Source of the DNA: Apostichopus japonicus
Lineage: Eukaryota > Echinodermata > Holothuroidea > Aspidochirotida > Stichopodidae
Assembly (NCBI RefSeq): GCF_037975245.1
Contig: NC_092562.1
Span: forward strand, 5,567,501-5,631,500
DNA: 64,000 bases
Reading direction: 5' to 3'
Shown: piece after piece, positions 1 to 15,600 of the stretch
Position numbering within the stretch: position 1 is the stretch's first letter
How the letters are laid out: each line of letters opens with the position of its first letter
Program-made: the position numbers and the translations under genes
The notes under the pieces: model-generated
Told to the model about the DNA's origin: nothing
The model's database searches: none
What the model saw: only the letters and a program-made list of their open reading frames with translations

Positions 1-384
1 CCTTGAAGAAATACACATATATATAGATATGTTGGTTTAAAACATTGAGGAGAACCCTAAAGAAGAAGGAACTCCCCAACACTTTTCAGTATTTTGTGCA
101 ATATATACGTTTTTTGTGTCTTAATTATTTATTGGTTTCCTAGTATTTTCCATTGAAAGTGCAATTTTTTCGTCTACAGGGCCCCATTGGAAACGGGCCG
201 ACGTTCTGTCAGCCTAATGGGTTTAGCTCCTGTTACTCTTTTTGTTCTTTTCAATTCCGTCCTTTTTGTCCATTTTGCATTTGTAATATTTTTGTATTTT
301 GAACAATCTGAGTGCGAACAAATTCCAATCACACTGTAGTCAGTTGTATATAAGTTAACTTTCTTTATGGTTCCTATTTCCCAG
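1..384. other. Intron upstream of the first visible exon
   Basis: No coding segment is convincing here. A pyrimidine tract and CAG at 385 form the acceptor of the Ig exon. A CAG near 178 is followed by a short GC-rich stretch that could be a small exon, but there is no supporting frame. Confidence 0.5.
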
Positions 385-699
385 CTCGTGACGAAATCTT
401 TGAATATCCAAATTCCGTCGTAAAGAGAAAGGAAGGTGAGATGCTTCGGTTGACATGCAAAGCTTTCTTTGCGTCTCAGCTCCCATCTCTGCAGTGGTTG
501 TTCAATTCTGAAGTTCTCAGTAGCAACGAAGATACAAAGCTCTCAAGCAGAGAGGAATATTATGGAGAAAATGATGTCATATTGATCAGGTCTCTAGATG
601 TCAGCATGGTAGCTGAAAGTCACAATGGAACCTACCAGTGTCTTGCCAGTCAAAATAACATTGAAAAAGATGTAAAGAACATCCATGTATTCATTGTTG
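385..699 (+). CDS. RPTP exon: Ig-like domain
   Basis: A complete phase 1/1 exon of 315 nt. It starts after TTTCCCAG and ends before GTAAGT. The product has the Ig hallmarks in order: LRLTCKA for the B-strand Cys, LQWLF for the core Trp, and ESHNGTYQC for the F-strand Tyr-x-Cys, in place of the usual DxGxYxC. NGT is a potential N-glycosylation site. A symmetric phase 1 exon is normal for shuffled extracellular modules. In RPTPs such domains mediate cell-cell or matrix contacts. Confidence 0.85.
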
Positions 700-3600
700 G
701 TAAGTCTCTTTGTTATGCAGCTTTTACTTATACTTGAACAAAACATACCGTATTGTAAAGAAAAATAGCATTAGAAAACTTTGAAGCAAGAGAAATTCAG
801 TTGTCAGGAAATTAAACAACAAAGAATTGGTATGTTGAATGCAAAGGAATAGTGACATTTGATAGTCAGTGTATTTGAAATAGTATTTTGTGTATGCAGG
901 CTAATTCATATTTGTTATTTCATCAGTGCCTATCTCACACATCTCCCTCCTCATCTCCCATCCTCCATGTTTTTCAGTGTCTTTGGAATTACCTTTCTAG
1001 TCCTAATTCTTTGTTTTGTTTTCCAGTGAATCAATCAATTCAGTATTTATGAGTACTTGCTGTCTGTTCTCTATGTCCTTCCAGATTTACCTGTTATCGC
1101 AGACCTTCACCTTGCAGATTTTAGCCACAACAATCTACATTTTAGATGGCGTGTGGCGTATTCCGGGAATGACAACCTTACCTGTACCATCAGGGATGCA
1201 GCCCATGGGTTATCAGTTGTGTGCGATGACAGTGTGTCGTGCAACACTACTAATCTATCTCCGTATACCACGTACAATGTATCTCTCGTCTGCCAAAACT
1301 ATGCTGGATTTAGCAATGTTCTAGTGTATGAAAATGCTCAGACCGCACCTTCAGGTATACAAAGTATAAAACTATTAGTATGTTGATACACATGATGAAC
1401 ATTATTCTAGAATTTCTCTGAAATGGGAAATTGGTTACAAAATTCAAGCATGCAGCTACTGTATTAGTTAAATTAATAACTCAAATAACAAACTGCTGGG
1501 TATCTGACTTAATAAGTTTCAAATTTGACGAGAAAAATGACATTTCTGGGATTCAAAGGTGATGCAAGGAAGGGGCCTGCCAGACTTCTCTTTGCTCTTT
1601 TCAAGTTTGTATATAATTTCCAAGTCAGTATTCTTTTGTAATTGACTCACCAACTTTACTCAGGTAATGGTAATCCAGCAGAAAGATTACTACCTCTGAA
1701 CTGTTTGGATGAATAAGGATTGTTTAAACAGCTAATATCACTAGATCAGAACGTAGATCAGACGCTTCCACAACTGTCAAGGAAGTATGACATACTGTAA
1801 CATCTATTAATGAATATTAAGTCTATAAAATGATTCCAATTATCTTATCAGAGAGACATTAATGTTTGTTTGTTTCAATTATTTTCTAAGCACCGAGTCA
1901 TCCTAATGCAGTGATGGTTTTTGAATCAGCCACTCATTGTAATATTTCTTGGACAGAACCTCTGGAAGTGAATGGACCCGGACCATTGCACTATCAGGTA
2001 ATCTAAAGATGTCCTATGTGATTGAATTTGTCGCAATACTGAGCAACTGTGATCAACTGATGAGAAAAAAACTGAGCTATCTGAAAATGTAATCTGCTAC
2101 TAATAGATTACACCAGGAAGGATCAAATGTTTGCAAGTAATATGTTGGAAATAGTGACAAAAATGAACAATGAATCAAAGTTTCAGGTTCATATGATACG
2201 AATAATAAAGGTTGCTACCAAGATGAAACATGGACCGTCTCTAAATCCATCTGCTAAGCTTAATTGTTTCTCTATAGATGTATCTATAGTAACTCTATAT
2301 ACCCTGTTGTATATAGCTTCCAGTATTCTCTCATTGTTCGTTCAGATAATATTAGTTTTTACTATACTCTCAATGTCTATTTGATGTTTTGCTCTTAGGT
2401 TCAGTCGGTCATTACTCCAAGAGGATCATTAATGAAGATGGAGACTCTGATAATCTCTGACAATATTCCAGAGACTTTGTTGATCCTGGAGAAGAATCAG
2501 CTGTCTTTCAACTCTGTCTACTCCTTCAAAGTCACAGCAGCAAACGATCTGTACGAGAGCTCGTCCTCATTTGGAATGGGAGACTGTACAACACCTCGCA
2601 GCGGTGAGTTTAGCTTAGCATATATCAAAGGTATCACTGACAGAAGATGTAAGAAAAAGAATGCTATGGTTGGGGTACTATTGTTATCTGTGATATTGAT
2701 ATTGCAGCTTTACTAAAAGACATTGCTTTTTTTTGCATTTGTAGGGACTATTATCAGCGTATGCTTTCCTCAATAAATGCACTGTTTGGGTCAAACAGAA
2801 TTGTATAGCTTCACATAATTTTGATAGTATCCTTACACCTGAAATTAGCTTTCTTTTACAATATTGCAGAGCAAGAACTTTTTTTCTTTATTCCTGCAGT
2901 AATTTAACAAACCTTGTTGATGGTTGCAGAATTGTTGGTTGGCCTTGTAGAAAAACTTACATACATCCAGACCAGCGGTTTGATTGCAGTTGGTGACAGC
3001 AAATGCTATTGTTCTTTAGGTTGAAATAGTTACTTGAACCACCATATTATGGTATACATAAAGCATATAGTGTGAATAAACTACCATTGCGTTGCAATGT
3101 TTTGTTGGTTCCAAATTCTCATTGTTTGCTTTGATTTTCATTCTAGCTCCTGACATAATCCCTGATCTAAAACTCTTCAACAACAAAAATTCTGTTTCTA
3201 GTACTTCTGTGATGTTAGCATCAGCTGAAGTGGACACAAGGAATGGACCCATCAGGTATGCTAATGAACTTGTTATTAGGTATCAATTTTCTGAGAGCAG
3301 CTTAAAGTATGTGAAGTCTAGCCAACCCTAAAGTTACTTTCCAGAATGTTTTATCCAAATTCCTGTTGCCTCCATTCAGTTCATCGATAATTGTTAAGTA
3401 ACCTTTTTTATATTTTTTGTGAGGGAAGATATTAAGTTTAATTCTAATGACAGAATTGTAATTTTGAAATGTATAATACTCTAAGTTATTATGTTCTGTC
3501 TCTATCGACATATCATTTCTTATTGTAGCTGTTATGAGTTTGTTGTCATGGAAACCAATGGCATCCTCTTAAGTAACCCAGATGAAGACATTCCTCCAGA

Positions 3601-6600
3601 TATCGTGGTCAACCAACCCTCAGATGCTGGACTTCCATATCGTGCAGTAGTTTACAGACAGTGAGATATTCAGTTCTGTTCAATATATCTTCTGCAGGGA
3701 ATTAATTTATCCTGTATCGCATAACAAATTTTAATTACTATTTCACAGGAACCATGAGAGACAATACGGCCTAATTTAAACGGCTAAATTTGAATCTTAA
3801 ATTATTCCCTACTCTACAGTCTGTTTGTACATGTTCCTTGAAGTTGATTGGGACTGGTTTGTTTTAGTCACTCCATTAAATGTTTGATCATGTAGGCCCA
3901 TGCTCTCAACAAAACTTGTAGTTACTTTGTCATTTAATTTAATTCAATCAAAATCTGCAGGTTATTCTTGCAAAGATAAATTTCTGGAAGTCGTTACTTC
4001 ATTTTCTACAACTTTACAACTTATTGTGTTTGGATGGTCAGATATATAATTGTTCTGGTTTGATTCTAATTACTTTGCAGTGATGATGTTGTTTTCCTCC
4101 CGTATATCAGTATTGGGGGACAAGATGGGGTATCAACTGGGTGCCACCTCAGTGATAGCAATGTTATCATCAGGAGAGCTCAACCTGCAGAGCAAACCAG
4201 CAGTGGTTCTTCCAACGGTAGTCAAGTATGGTCTATTGGTAATAGACATACCAAGAAAAGGTCCATTCCATGGGGTTTAAATACTACCCTCCTATTAGCA
4301 TCTAACTCACCTTTGAAGGAACAAACAAACTATGTCATCTTTCTAAGGACTTACAGTATCTTGGATGATGGCTCAGTAAGTGATCAATTCCTGACTTTAT
4401 TGTTATACAAGAACAAGAATAATTTAAGCTAAAATGTCATGAAAAACAAAGATATTAAAACAGTTTCAAGTTTGTAACTTCAACAGCATGATAGTGTGTA
4501 TGGTGTTTACCTACAGTTATATGTTCTAGGGTATATTAAGATCCATTTGTTCAAGCTTCATTGTGTTGGTGTTATTTATGTGTTGGTGTTATTTATTTAA
4601 AATGATGCATATATCTAAAAGTTAATCATTTTTTTTTTGCACAGAGAATCATTCATCATTTGAGAATTGTAAATATGAATATTTGCAATCACAGCATAAT
4701 AATGTGGTATACATCCTAAGAGTTTGTAACTGATTGCAAGAAAAATACTGATTTAATAAGCTGAAAAAATAAATCAAGGAATGTTGCACCTGAATTTTGC
4801 ACTAGCTATTACAGTAAATAAGCTGTGCCTGTTGGGAGGTTGAACGCTGTTAATAAGTAATTTTAGTAAACAAACTTTGGAATAATTGCTTTTCTCAAAC
4901 TAGAATGACAATTATTTTTCTGTTTTTTGATTCCAGATTGTTTATATGTCCAGCAGATATCTCAGTGTCACAACATCCAATGCAGGTTTGCGGTTTGCCT
5001 TTATGAAAATGTTAACAGTGTTTTTAAGTGGGATTTTGAGATTCACTGTAATCACTCACAAAATGTTGAATATTGTAACAGCTAGTAGGTATTCAACATT
5101 TCATCTAGTTGAATATTGTAACAGTAAAACACATTTTCATCTAGTTGAATCTTTTTACAGGAGGTATTTAACATTTCCATCTACTTGTTAGTCAGATATT
5201 AATTGTGACGAAATAATTGCTTTAACAAGTTTTAAGCATAGCTTCTGTTACATTGTACCATGAAATAAGAAAATAAAAAGTTGTGTTTTGAGATTGCATA
5301 ACACTACATTAACCCCCATCAATATTTCCAATTTACATACATTTGTACCTCTAGACACAAGATAATGAAATACTGTATTTTATTCTGCTATTTATAAACA
5401 AGCCTGAAGCGATGGCTGGGGTCAGCTGCTATAATCCCCAGGATCAATGGTCAATAGAGGATCTGGGAAAACATAGAGGGGCATAGAAAAATATGGGATC
5501 AAGAATAGTGTATTATCATTTTCATAATATACTCAAGGAAAATATCAAGAGTGTGAAAAGGGGGTGACTACTATCCTGGGCCTGGCCTGGCTCTGGAATC
5601 TTTGCTCATTAATCATCTTGTAATTATTATTTTATTCATTTCTTTCTAGGATTGGGCACTCTTTTTGTCATCATCATTGTCATCCTTGTAGTAATTCTAC
5701 TCCTTGTTGCCTTCTCCATTGTGTTTATTTGGTAAGTTCATTTCATCTCGGTAATTGAAACTTGTCGTACCTTATTGCTTCAGGAAATGTACCAAGAAAA
5801 AGGTCACCTAGAGTTATCATCTTTACTGCCCATGTCAAATTAAAAAGAATGGATTTATAAAATGATCGTTTTGCTATCGGTGTTAAACATCAGTACTCAG
5901 GTTTCCAACCTTTATAAAAGTATTTTGAAACTTGATAATACTAACTCTACAACAATATCTTTAAAACAGCTGCAATGAGACTACTTGATGGCATTGCACC
6001 CTTTCAAGGTATTCCATGATATTTGTGCTGTTCTATGACACTATGATGGTTTTGTTAATAATGTGTTTCAACCTAGGAAAGGTATCTTTTGTTTTGTAAT
6101 TCTTTTTTTAAACCATCTTTGTTAAAAAAAATTGGCAGAAAACTTTGTTTATATCAAGTGAACATCACTGAGCAGCCTTGCCTATCACATTGTTCAACGA
6201 AAAGAAATATTTATGTAAATGATTATGTAATAGAAATTTCACTTGAACGTATAAACCAATGAAATGTTTACTGTTTAATTTACTGCGATGTGGAAACAGG
6301 AGACTGAGAAGGGGCCACTCGTACTTGTATTTATGTAAATGATTATGTAATAGAAATTTCACTTGAACGTATAAACCAATGAAATGTTTACTGTTTAATT
6401 TACTGCGATGTGGAAACAGGAGACTGAGAAGGGGCCACTCGTACTTGTATTTATGTAAATGATTATGTAATAGAAATTTCACTTGAACGTATAAACCAAT
6501 GAAATGTTTACTGTTTAATTTACTGCAATGCGGAAACAGGAGACTGAGAAGGGGCCACTCGTACTTGTATTTATGTAAATGATTATGTAATAGAAATTTC

Positions 6601-9600
6601 ACTTGAACGTATAAACCAATGAAATGTTTACTGTTTAATTTACTGCAATGCGGAAACAGGAGACTGAGAAGGGGCCACTCGTACAAGAAGAAAACAATAA
6701 GACATGATGTAGATGCTACGTATATGAATGATGGTAAATTGAAACAGTTTGTATTATATTATCAGAATGTAACTTGTAGACAATGATGTAGATGCTACGT
6801 ATATGAATGATGGTAAATTGAAACAGTTTGTATTATATTATCTGAATGTAACTTGTAGACAATGATGAAGATGCTACGTATATGAATGATGGTAAATTGA
6901 AACAGTTTGTATTATATTATCAGAATGTAACTTGTAGACAATGATGAAGATGCTACGTATGTGAATGATGGTAAATTGAAACAGTTTGTATTATATTATC
7001 TGAATGTAACTTGTAGACAATGATGAAGATGCTACGTATGTGAATGATGGTAAATTGAAACAGTTTGTATTATATTATCAGAATGTAACTTGTAGACAAT
7101 GATGTAGATGCTACGTATATGAATGATGGTAAATTGAAACAGTTTGTATTATATTTTCCAAATGAAAACTTGTAGACAATGATGTAGATGCTACGTATAT
7201 GAATGATGGTAAATTGAAACAGTTTGTATTATATTATCTGAATGTAACTTGTAGACAATGATGTAGATGCTACGTATGTGAATGATGGTAAATTGAAACA
7301 GTTTGTACTATATTATCCGAAAGTAACTTGTAGACAATGATGTAGATGCTACGTATATGAATGATGGTAAATTGAAACAGTTTGTATTATATTATCCGAA
7401 TGTAACTTGTAGACAATGATGAAGATGCTACGTATGTGAATGATGGTAAATTGAAACAGTTTGTATTATATTATCTGAATGTAACTTGTAGACAATGATG
7501 AAGATGCTACGTATGTGAATGATGGTAAATTGAAACAGTTTGTATTATATTATCTGAATGTAACTTGTAGACATTGATGAAGATGCTACGTATATGAATG
7601 ATGGTAAATTGAAACAGTTTGTATTATATTATCAGAATGTAACTTGTAGACAATGATGAAGATGCTACGTATGTGAATGATGGTAAATTGAAACAGTTTG
7701 TATTCTATTATCTGAATGTAACTTGTAGACAATGATGAAGATGCTACGTATGTGAATGATGGTAAATTGAAACAGTTTGTATTATATTATCAGAATGTAA
7801 CTTGTAGACAATGATGTAGATGCTACGTATATGAATGATGGTAAATTGAAACAGTTTGTATTATATTTTCCAAATGAAAACTTGTAGACAATGATGTAGA
7901 TGCTACGTATATGAATGATGGTAAATTGAAACAGTTTGTATTATATTATCTGAATGTAACTTGTAGACAATGATGTAGATGCTACGTATATGAATGATGG
8001 TAAATTGAAACAGTTTGTATTATATTATCTGAATGTAACTTGTAGACAATGATGTAGATGCTACGTATGTGAATGATGGTAAATTGAAACAGTTTGTACT
8101 ATATTATCTGAAAGTAACTTGTAGACAATGATGTAGATGCTACGTATATGAATGATGGTAAATTGAAACAGTTTGTATTATATTATCTGAATGTAACTTG
8201 TAGACAATGATGTAGATGCTACGTATGTGAATGATGGTAAATTGAAACAGTTTGTACTATATTATCTGAAAGTAACTTGTAGACAATGATGTAGATGCTA
8301 CGTATATGAATGATGGTAAATTGAAACAGTTTGTATTATATTATCCGAATGTAACTTGTAGACAATGATGAAGATGCTACGTATGTGAATGATGGTAAAT
8401 TGAAACAGTTTGTATTATATTATCTGAATGTAACTTGTAGACAATGATGAAGATGCTACGTATGTGAATGATGGTAAATTGAAACAGTTTGTATTATATT
8501 ATCAGAATGTAACTTGTAGACAATGATGTAGATGCTACGTATATGAATGATGGTAAATTGAAACAGTTTGTATTATATTTTCCAAATGAAAACTTGTAGA
8601 CAATGATGTAGATGCTACGTATATGAATGATGGTAAATTGAAACAGTTTGTATTATATTATCTGAATGTAACTTGTAGACAATGATGTAGATGCTACGTA
8701 TGTGAATGATGGTAAATTGAAACAGTTTGTATTATATTATCTGAATGTAACTTGTAGACAATGATGTAGATGCTACGTATATGAATGATGGTAAATTGAA
8801 ACAGTTTGTATTATATTATCTGAATGTAACTTGTAGACAATGATGTAGATGCTACGTATGTGAATGATGGTAAATTGAAACAGTTTGTACTATATTATCT
8901 GAAAGTAACTTGTAGACAATGATGTAGATGCTACGTATATGAATGATGGTAAATTGAAACAGTTTGTATTATATTATCTGAATGTAACTTGTAGACAATG
9001 ATGTAGATGCTACGTATATGAATGATGGTAAATTGAAACAGTTTGTATTATATTATCTGAATGTAACTTGTAGACAATGATGTAGATGCTACGTATGTGA
9101 ATGATGGTAAATTGAAACAGTTTGTATGATATTATCTGAATGTAACTTGTAGACAATGATGTAGATGCTACGTATATGAATGATGGTAAATTGAAACAGT
9201 TTGTATTATATTATCCGAATGTAACTTGTAGACAATGATGTAGATGCTACGTATATGAATGATGGTAAATTGAAACAGTTTGTATTATATTATCCGAATG
9301 TAACTTGTAGACAATGATGAAGATGCTACGTATATGAATGATGGTAAATTGGAACAGTTTGTATTATATTATCAGAATGTAACTTGTAGACAACGATGTA
9401 GATGCTACGTATGTGAATGATGGTAAATTGAAACAGTTTGTATTATATTATCTGAATGTAACTTGTAGACAATGATGAAGATGCAACGTATATGAATGAT
9501 GGTAAATTGAAACAGTTTGTATTATATTATCTGAATGCAACTTGTAGACAATGATGAAGATGCTGCGTATGTGAATGATGGTAAATTGAAACAGTTTGTA

Positions 9601-12600
9601 TTATATTATCTGAATGTAACTTGTAGACAATGATGAAGATGCTACGTATGTGAATGATGGTAAATTGAAACAGTTTGTATTATAATATCAGAATGTAACT
9701 TGTAGATAATGATGTAGATACTACGTATGTGAATGATGGTAAATTGAAACAGTTTGTATTATATTATCTGAATGTAACTTGTAGATAATGATGTAGATGC
9801 TACGTATATGATTGATGGTAAATTGAAACAGTTTGTATTATATTATCTGAATGCAACTTGTAGACAATGATGTAGATGCTACGTATATGATTGATGGTAA
9901 ATTGAAACAGTTTGTATTATATTATCTGAATGCAACTTGTAGACAATGATGAAGATGCTGCGTATGTGAACGATGGTAAATTGAAACAGTTTGTATTATA
10001 TTATCTGAATGTAACTTGTAGACAATGATGAAGATGCTACGTATATGAATGATGGTAAATTGAAACAGTTTGTATTATATTATCTGAATGCAACTTGTAG
10101 ACAATGATGAAGATGCTGCGTATGTGAATGATGGTAAATTGAAACAGTTTGTATTATATTATCTGAATGTAACTTGTAGACAATGATGTAGATGCTACGT
10201 ATATGAATGATGGTAAATTGAAACAGTTTATATTATATTATCTGAATGTAACTTGTAGACAATGATGTAGATGCTACGTATGTGAACGATGGTAAATTGA
10301 AACAGTTTGTATTATATTATCTGAATGTAACTTGTAGACAATGATGAAGATGCTACGTATATGAATGATGGTAAATTGAAACAGTTTGTATTATATTATC
10401 TGAATGCAACTTGTAGACAATGATGAAGATGCTGCGTATGTGAATGATGGTAAATTGAAACAGTTTGTATTATATTATCTGAATGTAACTTGTAGACAAT
10501 GATGTAGATGCTACGTATATGAATGATGGTAAATTGAAACAGTTTGTATTATATTATCTGAATGTAACTTGTAGACAATGATGAAGATGCTGCGTATATG
10601 AATGATGGTAAATTGAAACAGTTTGTATTATATTATCTGAATGTAACTTGTAGACATGATGAAGATGCTGCGTATATGAATGATGGTAAATTGAAACAGT
10701 TTGTATTATATTATCTGAATGCAACTTGTAGACAATGATGAAGATGCTGCGTATATGAATGATGGTAAATTGAAACAGTTTGTATTATATTATCTGAATG
10801 CAACTTGTAGACAATGATGAAGATGCTGCGTATATGAATGATGGTAAATTGAAACAGTTTGTATTATATTATCTGAATGCAACTTGTAGACAATGATGAA
10901 GATGCTGCGTATGTGAATGATGGTAAATTGAAACAGTTTGTATTATATTATCTGAATGTAACTTGTAGACAATGATGAAGATGCTACGTATGTGAATGAT
11001 GGTAAATTGAAACAGTTTGTATTATATTATCTGAATGTAACTTGTAGACAATGATGAAGATGCTACGTATGTGAATGATGGTAAATTGAAACAGTTTGTA
11101 TTATATTATCTGAATGTAACTTGTAGACAATGATGTAGATGCTACGTATATGAATGATGGTAAATTGAAACAGTTTGTATTCTATTATCTGAATGTAACT
11201 TGTAGACAATGATGAAGATGCTGCGTATATCGAAGGATGGTAAATTGAAACAGTTTGTATTCTATTATCTGAATGTAACTTGTAGACAATGATGAAGATG
11301 CTGCGTATATGAATGATGGTAAATTAAACCGGTTTGTATTCTATTATCTGAATGTAACTTGTAGACAATGATGAAGATGCTACGTATATGAATGATGGTA
11401 AATTGAAACAGTTTGTATTCTATTATCTGAATGTAACTTGTAGATAATGATGTAGATGCTACGTATGTGAATGATGGTAAATTGAAACAGTTTGTATTAT
11501 ATTATCTGAATGCAACTTGTAGACAATGATGAAGATGCTGCGTATATGAATGATGGTAAATTGAAACAGTTTGTATTATATTATCTGAATGCAACTTGTA
11601 GACAATGATGAAGATGCTGCGTATGTGAATGATGGTAAATTGAAACAGTTTGTATTATATTATCTGAATGTAACTTGTAGACAATGATGTAGATGCTACG
11701 TATATGAATGATGGTAAATTGAAACAGTTTGTATTCTATTATCTGAATGTAACTTGTAGACAATGATGAAGATGCTGCGTATATCGAAGGATGGTAAATT
11801 GAAACAGTTTGTATTCTATTATCTGAATGTAACTTGTAGACAATGATGAAGATGCTGCGTATATGAATGATGGTAAATTAAACCGGTTTGTATTCTATTA
11901 TCTGAATGTAACTTGTAGACAATGATGAAGATGCTGCGTATATGAATGATGGTAAATTGAAACAGTTTGTATTACATTATCTGAATGTAACTTGTAGACA
12001 ATGATGTAGATGCTATGTATATGAATGATGGTAAATTGGAACAGTTTGTATTATATTATCTGAATGTAACTTGTAGACAATGATGTAGATGCTACGTATA
12101 TGAATGATGGTAAATTGAAACAGTTTGTATTATATTATCTGAATGTAACTTGTAGACAATGATGTAGATGCTACGTATATGAATGATGGTAAATTGAAAC
12201 AGTTTGTATTATATTATCTGAATGTAACTTGTAGACAATGATGTAGATACTACGTATATGAATGATGGTAACTTGAAACAGTTTGTATTATATTATCTGA
12301 ATGTAACTTGTAGACAATGATGTAGATGCTACGTATATGAATGATGGTAACTTGAAACAGTTTGTATTATATTATCTGAATGTAACTTGTAGATAATGAT
12401 GTAGATGCTACGTATATGAATGATGGTAAATTGAAACAGTTTGTATTATAATATCAGAATGTAACTTGTAGATAATGATGTAGATGCTACGTATATGAAT
12501 GATGGTAAATTGAAACAGTTTGTATTATATTATCAGAATGTAACTTGTAGACAATGATGTAGATACTACGTATATGAATGATGGTAAATTGAAACAGTTT

Positions 12601-15600
12601 GTATTATATTATCAGAATATAACTTGTAGACGATGATGAAGATGCTACGTATGTGAATGATGGTAAATTGAAACAGTTTGTATTATAATATCAGAATGTA
12701 ACTTGTAGATAATGATGTAGATGCTACGTATATGAATGATGGTAAATTGAAACAGTTTGTATATATTATCAGAATGTAACTTGTAGACAATGATGTAGAT
12801 GCTCCGTATATGAATGATGGTAAATTGAAACAGTTTGTATTATATTATCTGAATGTAACTTGTAGATAATGATGTAGATGCTACGTATATGAATGATGGT
12901 AAATTGAAACAGTTTGTATTATAATATCAGAATGTAACTTGTAGATAATGATGTAGATGCTACGTATATGAATGATGGTAAATTGAAACAGTTTGTATTA
13001 TATTATCTGAATGTAACTTGTAGATAATGATGTAGATGCTACGTATGTGAATGATGGTAAATTGAAACAGTTTGTATTATAATATCAGAATGTAACTTGT
13101 AGACAATGATGTAGATGCTACGTATATGAATGATGGTAAATTGAAACAGTTTGTATTATATTATCTGAATGTAACTTGTAGACGATGATGAAGATGCTAC
13201 GTATGTGAATGATGGTAAATTGAAACAGTTTGTATTATATTATCTGAATGTAACTCGTAGACGATGATGAAGATGCTACGTATGTGAATGATGGTAAATT
13301 GAAACAGTTTGTATTATAATATCAGAATGTAACTTGTAGACAATGATGTAGATGCTACGTATATGAATGATGGTAAATTGAAACAGTTTGTATTATATTA
13401 TCTGAATGTAACTTGTAGATAATGATGTAGATGCTACGTATATGAATGATGGTAAATTGAAACAGTTTGTATTACATTATCTGAATGTAACTTGTAGACA
13501 ATGATGTAGATACTACGTATGTGAATGATGGTAAATTGAAACAGTTTGTATTACATTATCTGAATGTAACTTGTAGACAATGATGTAGATACTACGTATG
13601 TGAATGATGGTAAATTGAAACAGTTTGTATTCTATTATCTGAATGTAACTTGTAGACAATGATGTAGATGCTACGTATGTGAATGATGGTAACTTGAAAC
13701 AGTTTGTATTATATTATCTGAATGTAACTTGTAGACAATGATGTAGATGCTACGTATATGAATGATGGTAAATTGAAACAGTTTGTATTACATTATCTGA
13801 ATGTAACTTGTAGACAATGATGTAGATACTACGTATGTGAATGATGGTAACTTGAAACAGTTTGTATTATATTATCTGAATGTAACTTGTAGACAATGAT
13901 GTAGATGCTACGTATATGAATGATGGTAAATTGAAACAGTTTGTATTATATTATCTGAATGTAACTTGTAGACAATGATGAAGATGCTGCGTATGTGAAT
14001 GATGGTAAATTGAAACAGTTTGTATTATATTATCTGAATGTAACTTGTAGACAATGATGTAGATGCTACGTATATGAATGATGGTAAATTGAAACAGTTT
14101 GTATTACATTATCTGAATGTAACTTGTAGACAATGATGTAGATACTACGTATGTGAATGATGGTAACTTGAAACAGTTTGTATTATATTATCTGAATGTA
14201 ACTTGTAGACAATGATGTAGATGCTACGTATATGAATGATGGTAAATTGAAACAGTTTGTATTATATTATCTGAATGTAACTTGTAGACAATGATGAAGA
14301 TGCTGCGTATGTGAATGATGGTAAATTGAAACAGTTTGTATTATATTATCTGAATGTAACTTGTAGACAATGATGTAGATACTACGTATGTGAATGATGG
14401 TAACTTGAAACAGTTTGTATTATATTATCTGAATGTAACTTGTAGACAATGATGTAGATGCTACGTATATGAATGATGGTAAATTGAAACAGTTTGTATT
14501 ACATTATCTGAATGTAACTTGTAGACAATGATGTAGATACTACGTATGTGAATGATGGTAACTTGAAACAGTTTGTATTATATTATCTGAATGTAACTTG
14601 TAGACAATGATGTAGATGCTACGTATATGAATGATGGTAAATTGAAACAGTTTGTATTATATTATCTGAATGTAACTTGTAGACAATGATGAAGATGCTG
14701 CGTATGTGAATGATGGTAAATTGAAACAGTTTGTATTATATTATCTGAATGTAACTTGTAGACAATGATGTAGATGCTACGTATATGAATGATGGTAACT
14801 TGAAACAGTTTGTATTATATTATCTGAATGTAACTTGTAGATAATGATGTAGATGCTACGTATATGAATGATGGTAAATTGAAACAGTTTGTATTACATT
14901 ATCTGAATGTAACTTGTAGACAATGATGTAGATACTACGTATGTGAATGATGGTAAATTGAAACAGTTTGTATTATAATATCAGAATGTAACTTGTAGAC
15001 AATGATGTAGATGCTACGTATATGAATGATGGTAACTTGAAACAGTTTGTATTATATTATCTGAATGTAACTTGTAGATAATGATGTAGATACTACGTAT
15101 ATGAATGATGGTAAATTGAAACAGTTTGTATTATATTATCTGAATGTAACTCGTAGACAATGATGAAGATGCTACGTATGTGAATGATGGTAAATTGAAA
15201 CAGTTTGTATTATATTATCAGAATGTAACTTGTAGACAATGATGTAGATGCTACGTATGTGAATGATGGTAAATTGAAACAGTTTGTATTATATTATCTG
15301 AATGTAACTTGTAGACAATGATGTAGATGCTACGTATATGAATGATGGTAAATTGAAACAGTTTGTATTATATTATCTGAATGTAACTCGTAGACAATGA
15401 TGAAGATACTACGTATGTGAATGATGGTAAATTGAAACAGTTTGTATTATATTATCTGAATGTAACTTGTAGATAATGATGTAGATGCTACGTATGTGAA
15501 TGATGGTAAATTGAAACAGTTTGTATTATATTATCAGAATGTAACTTGTAGACAATGATGAAGATGCTACGTATTTGAATGATGGTAAATTGAAACAGTT

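Noticed and set aside
5970-6008. Candidate exon between TTTAAAACAG and GTATTC
   Set aside because: Good splice signals, but a TGA in the phase required by the transmembrane exon; only another phase is open.
6165-6686. Minus-strand 173-codon frame with 40-residue repeats
   Set aside because: Produced by the 120-bp intronic repeat, whose length is a multiple of three.
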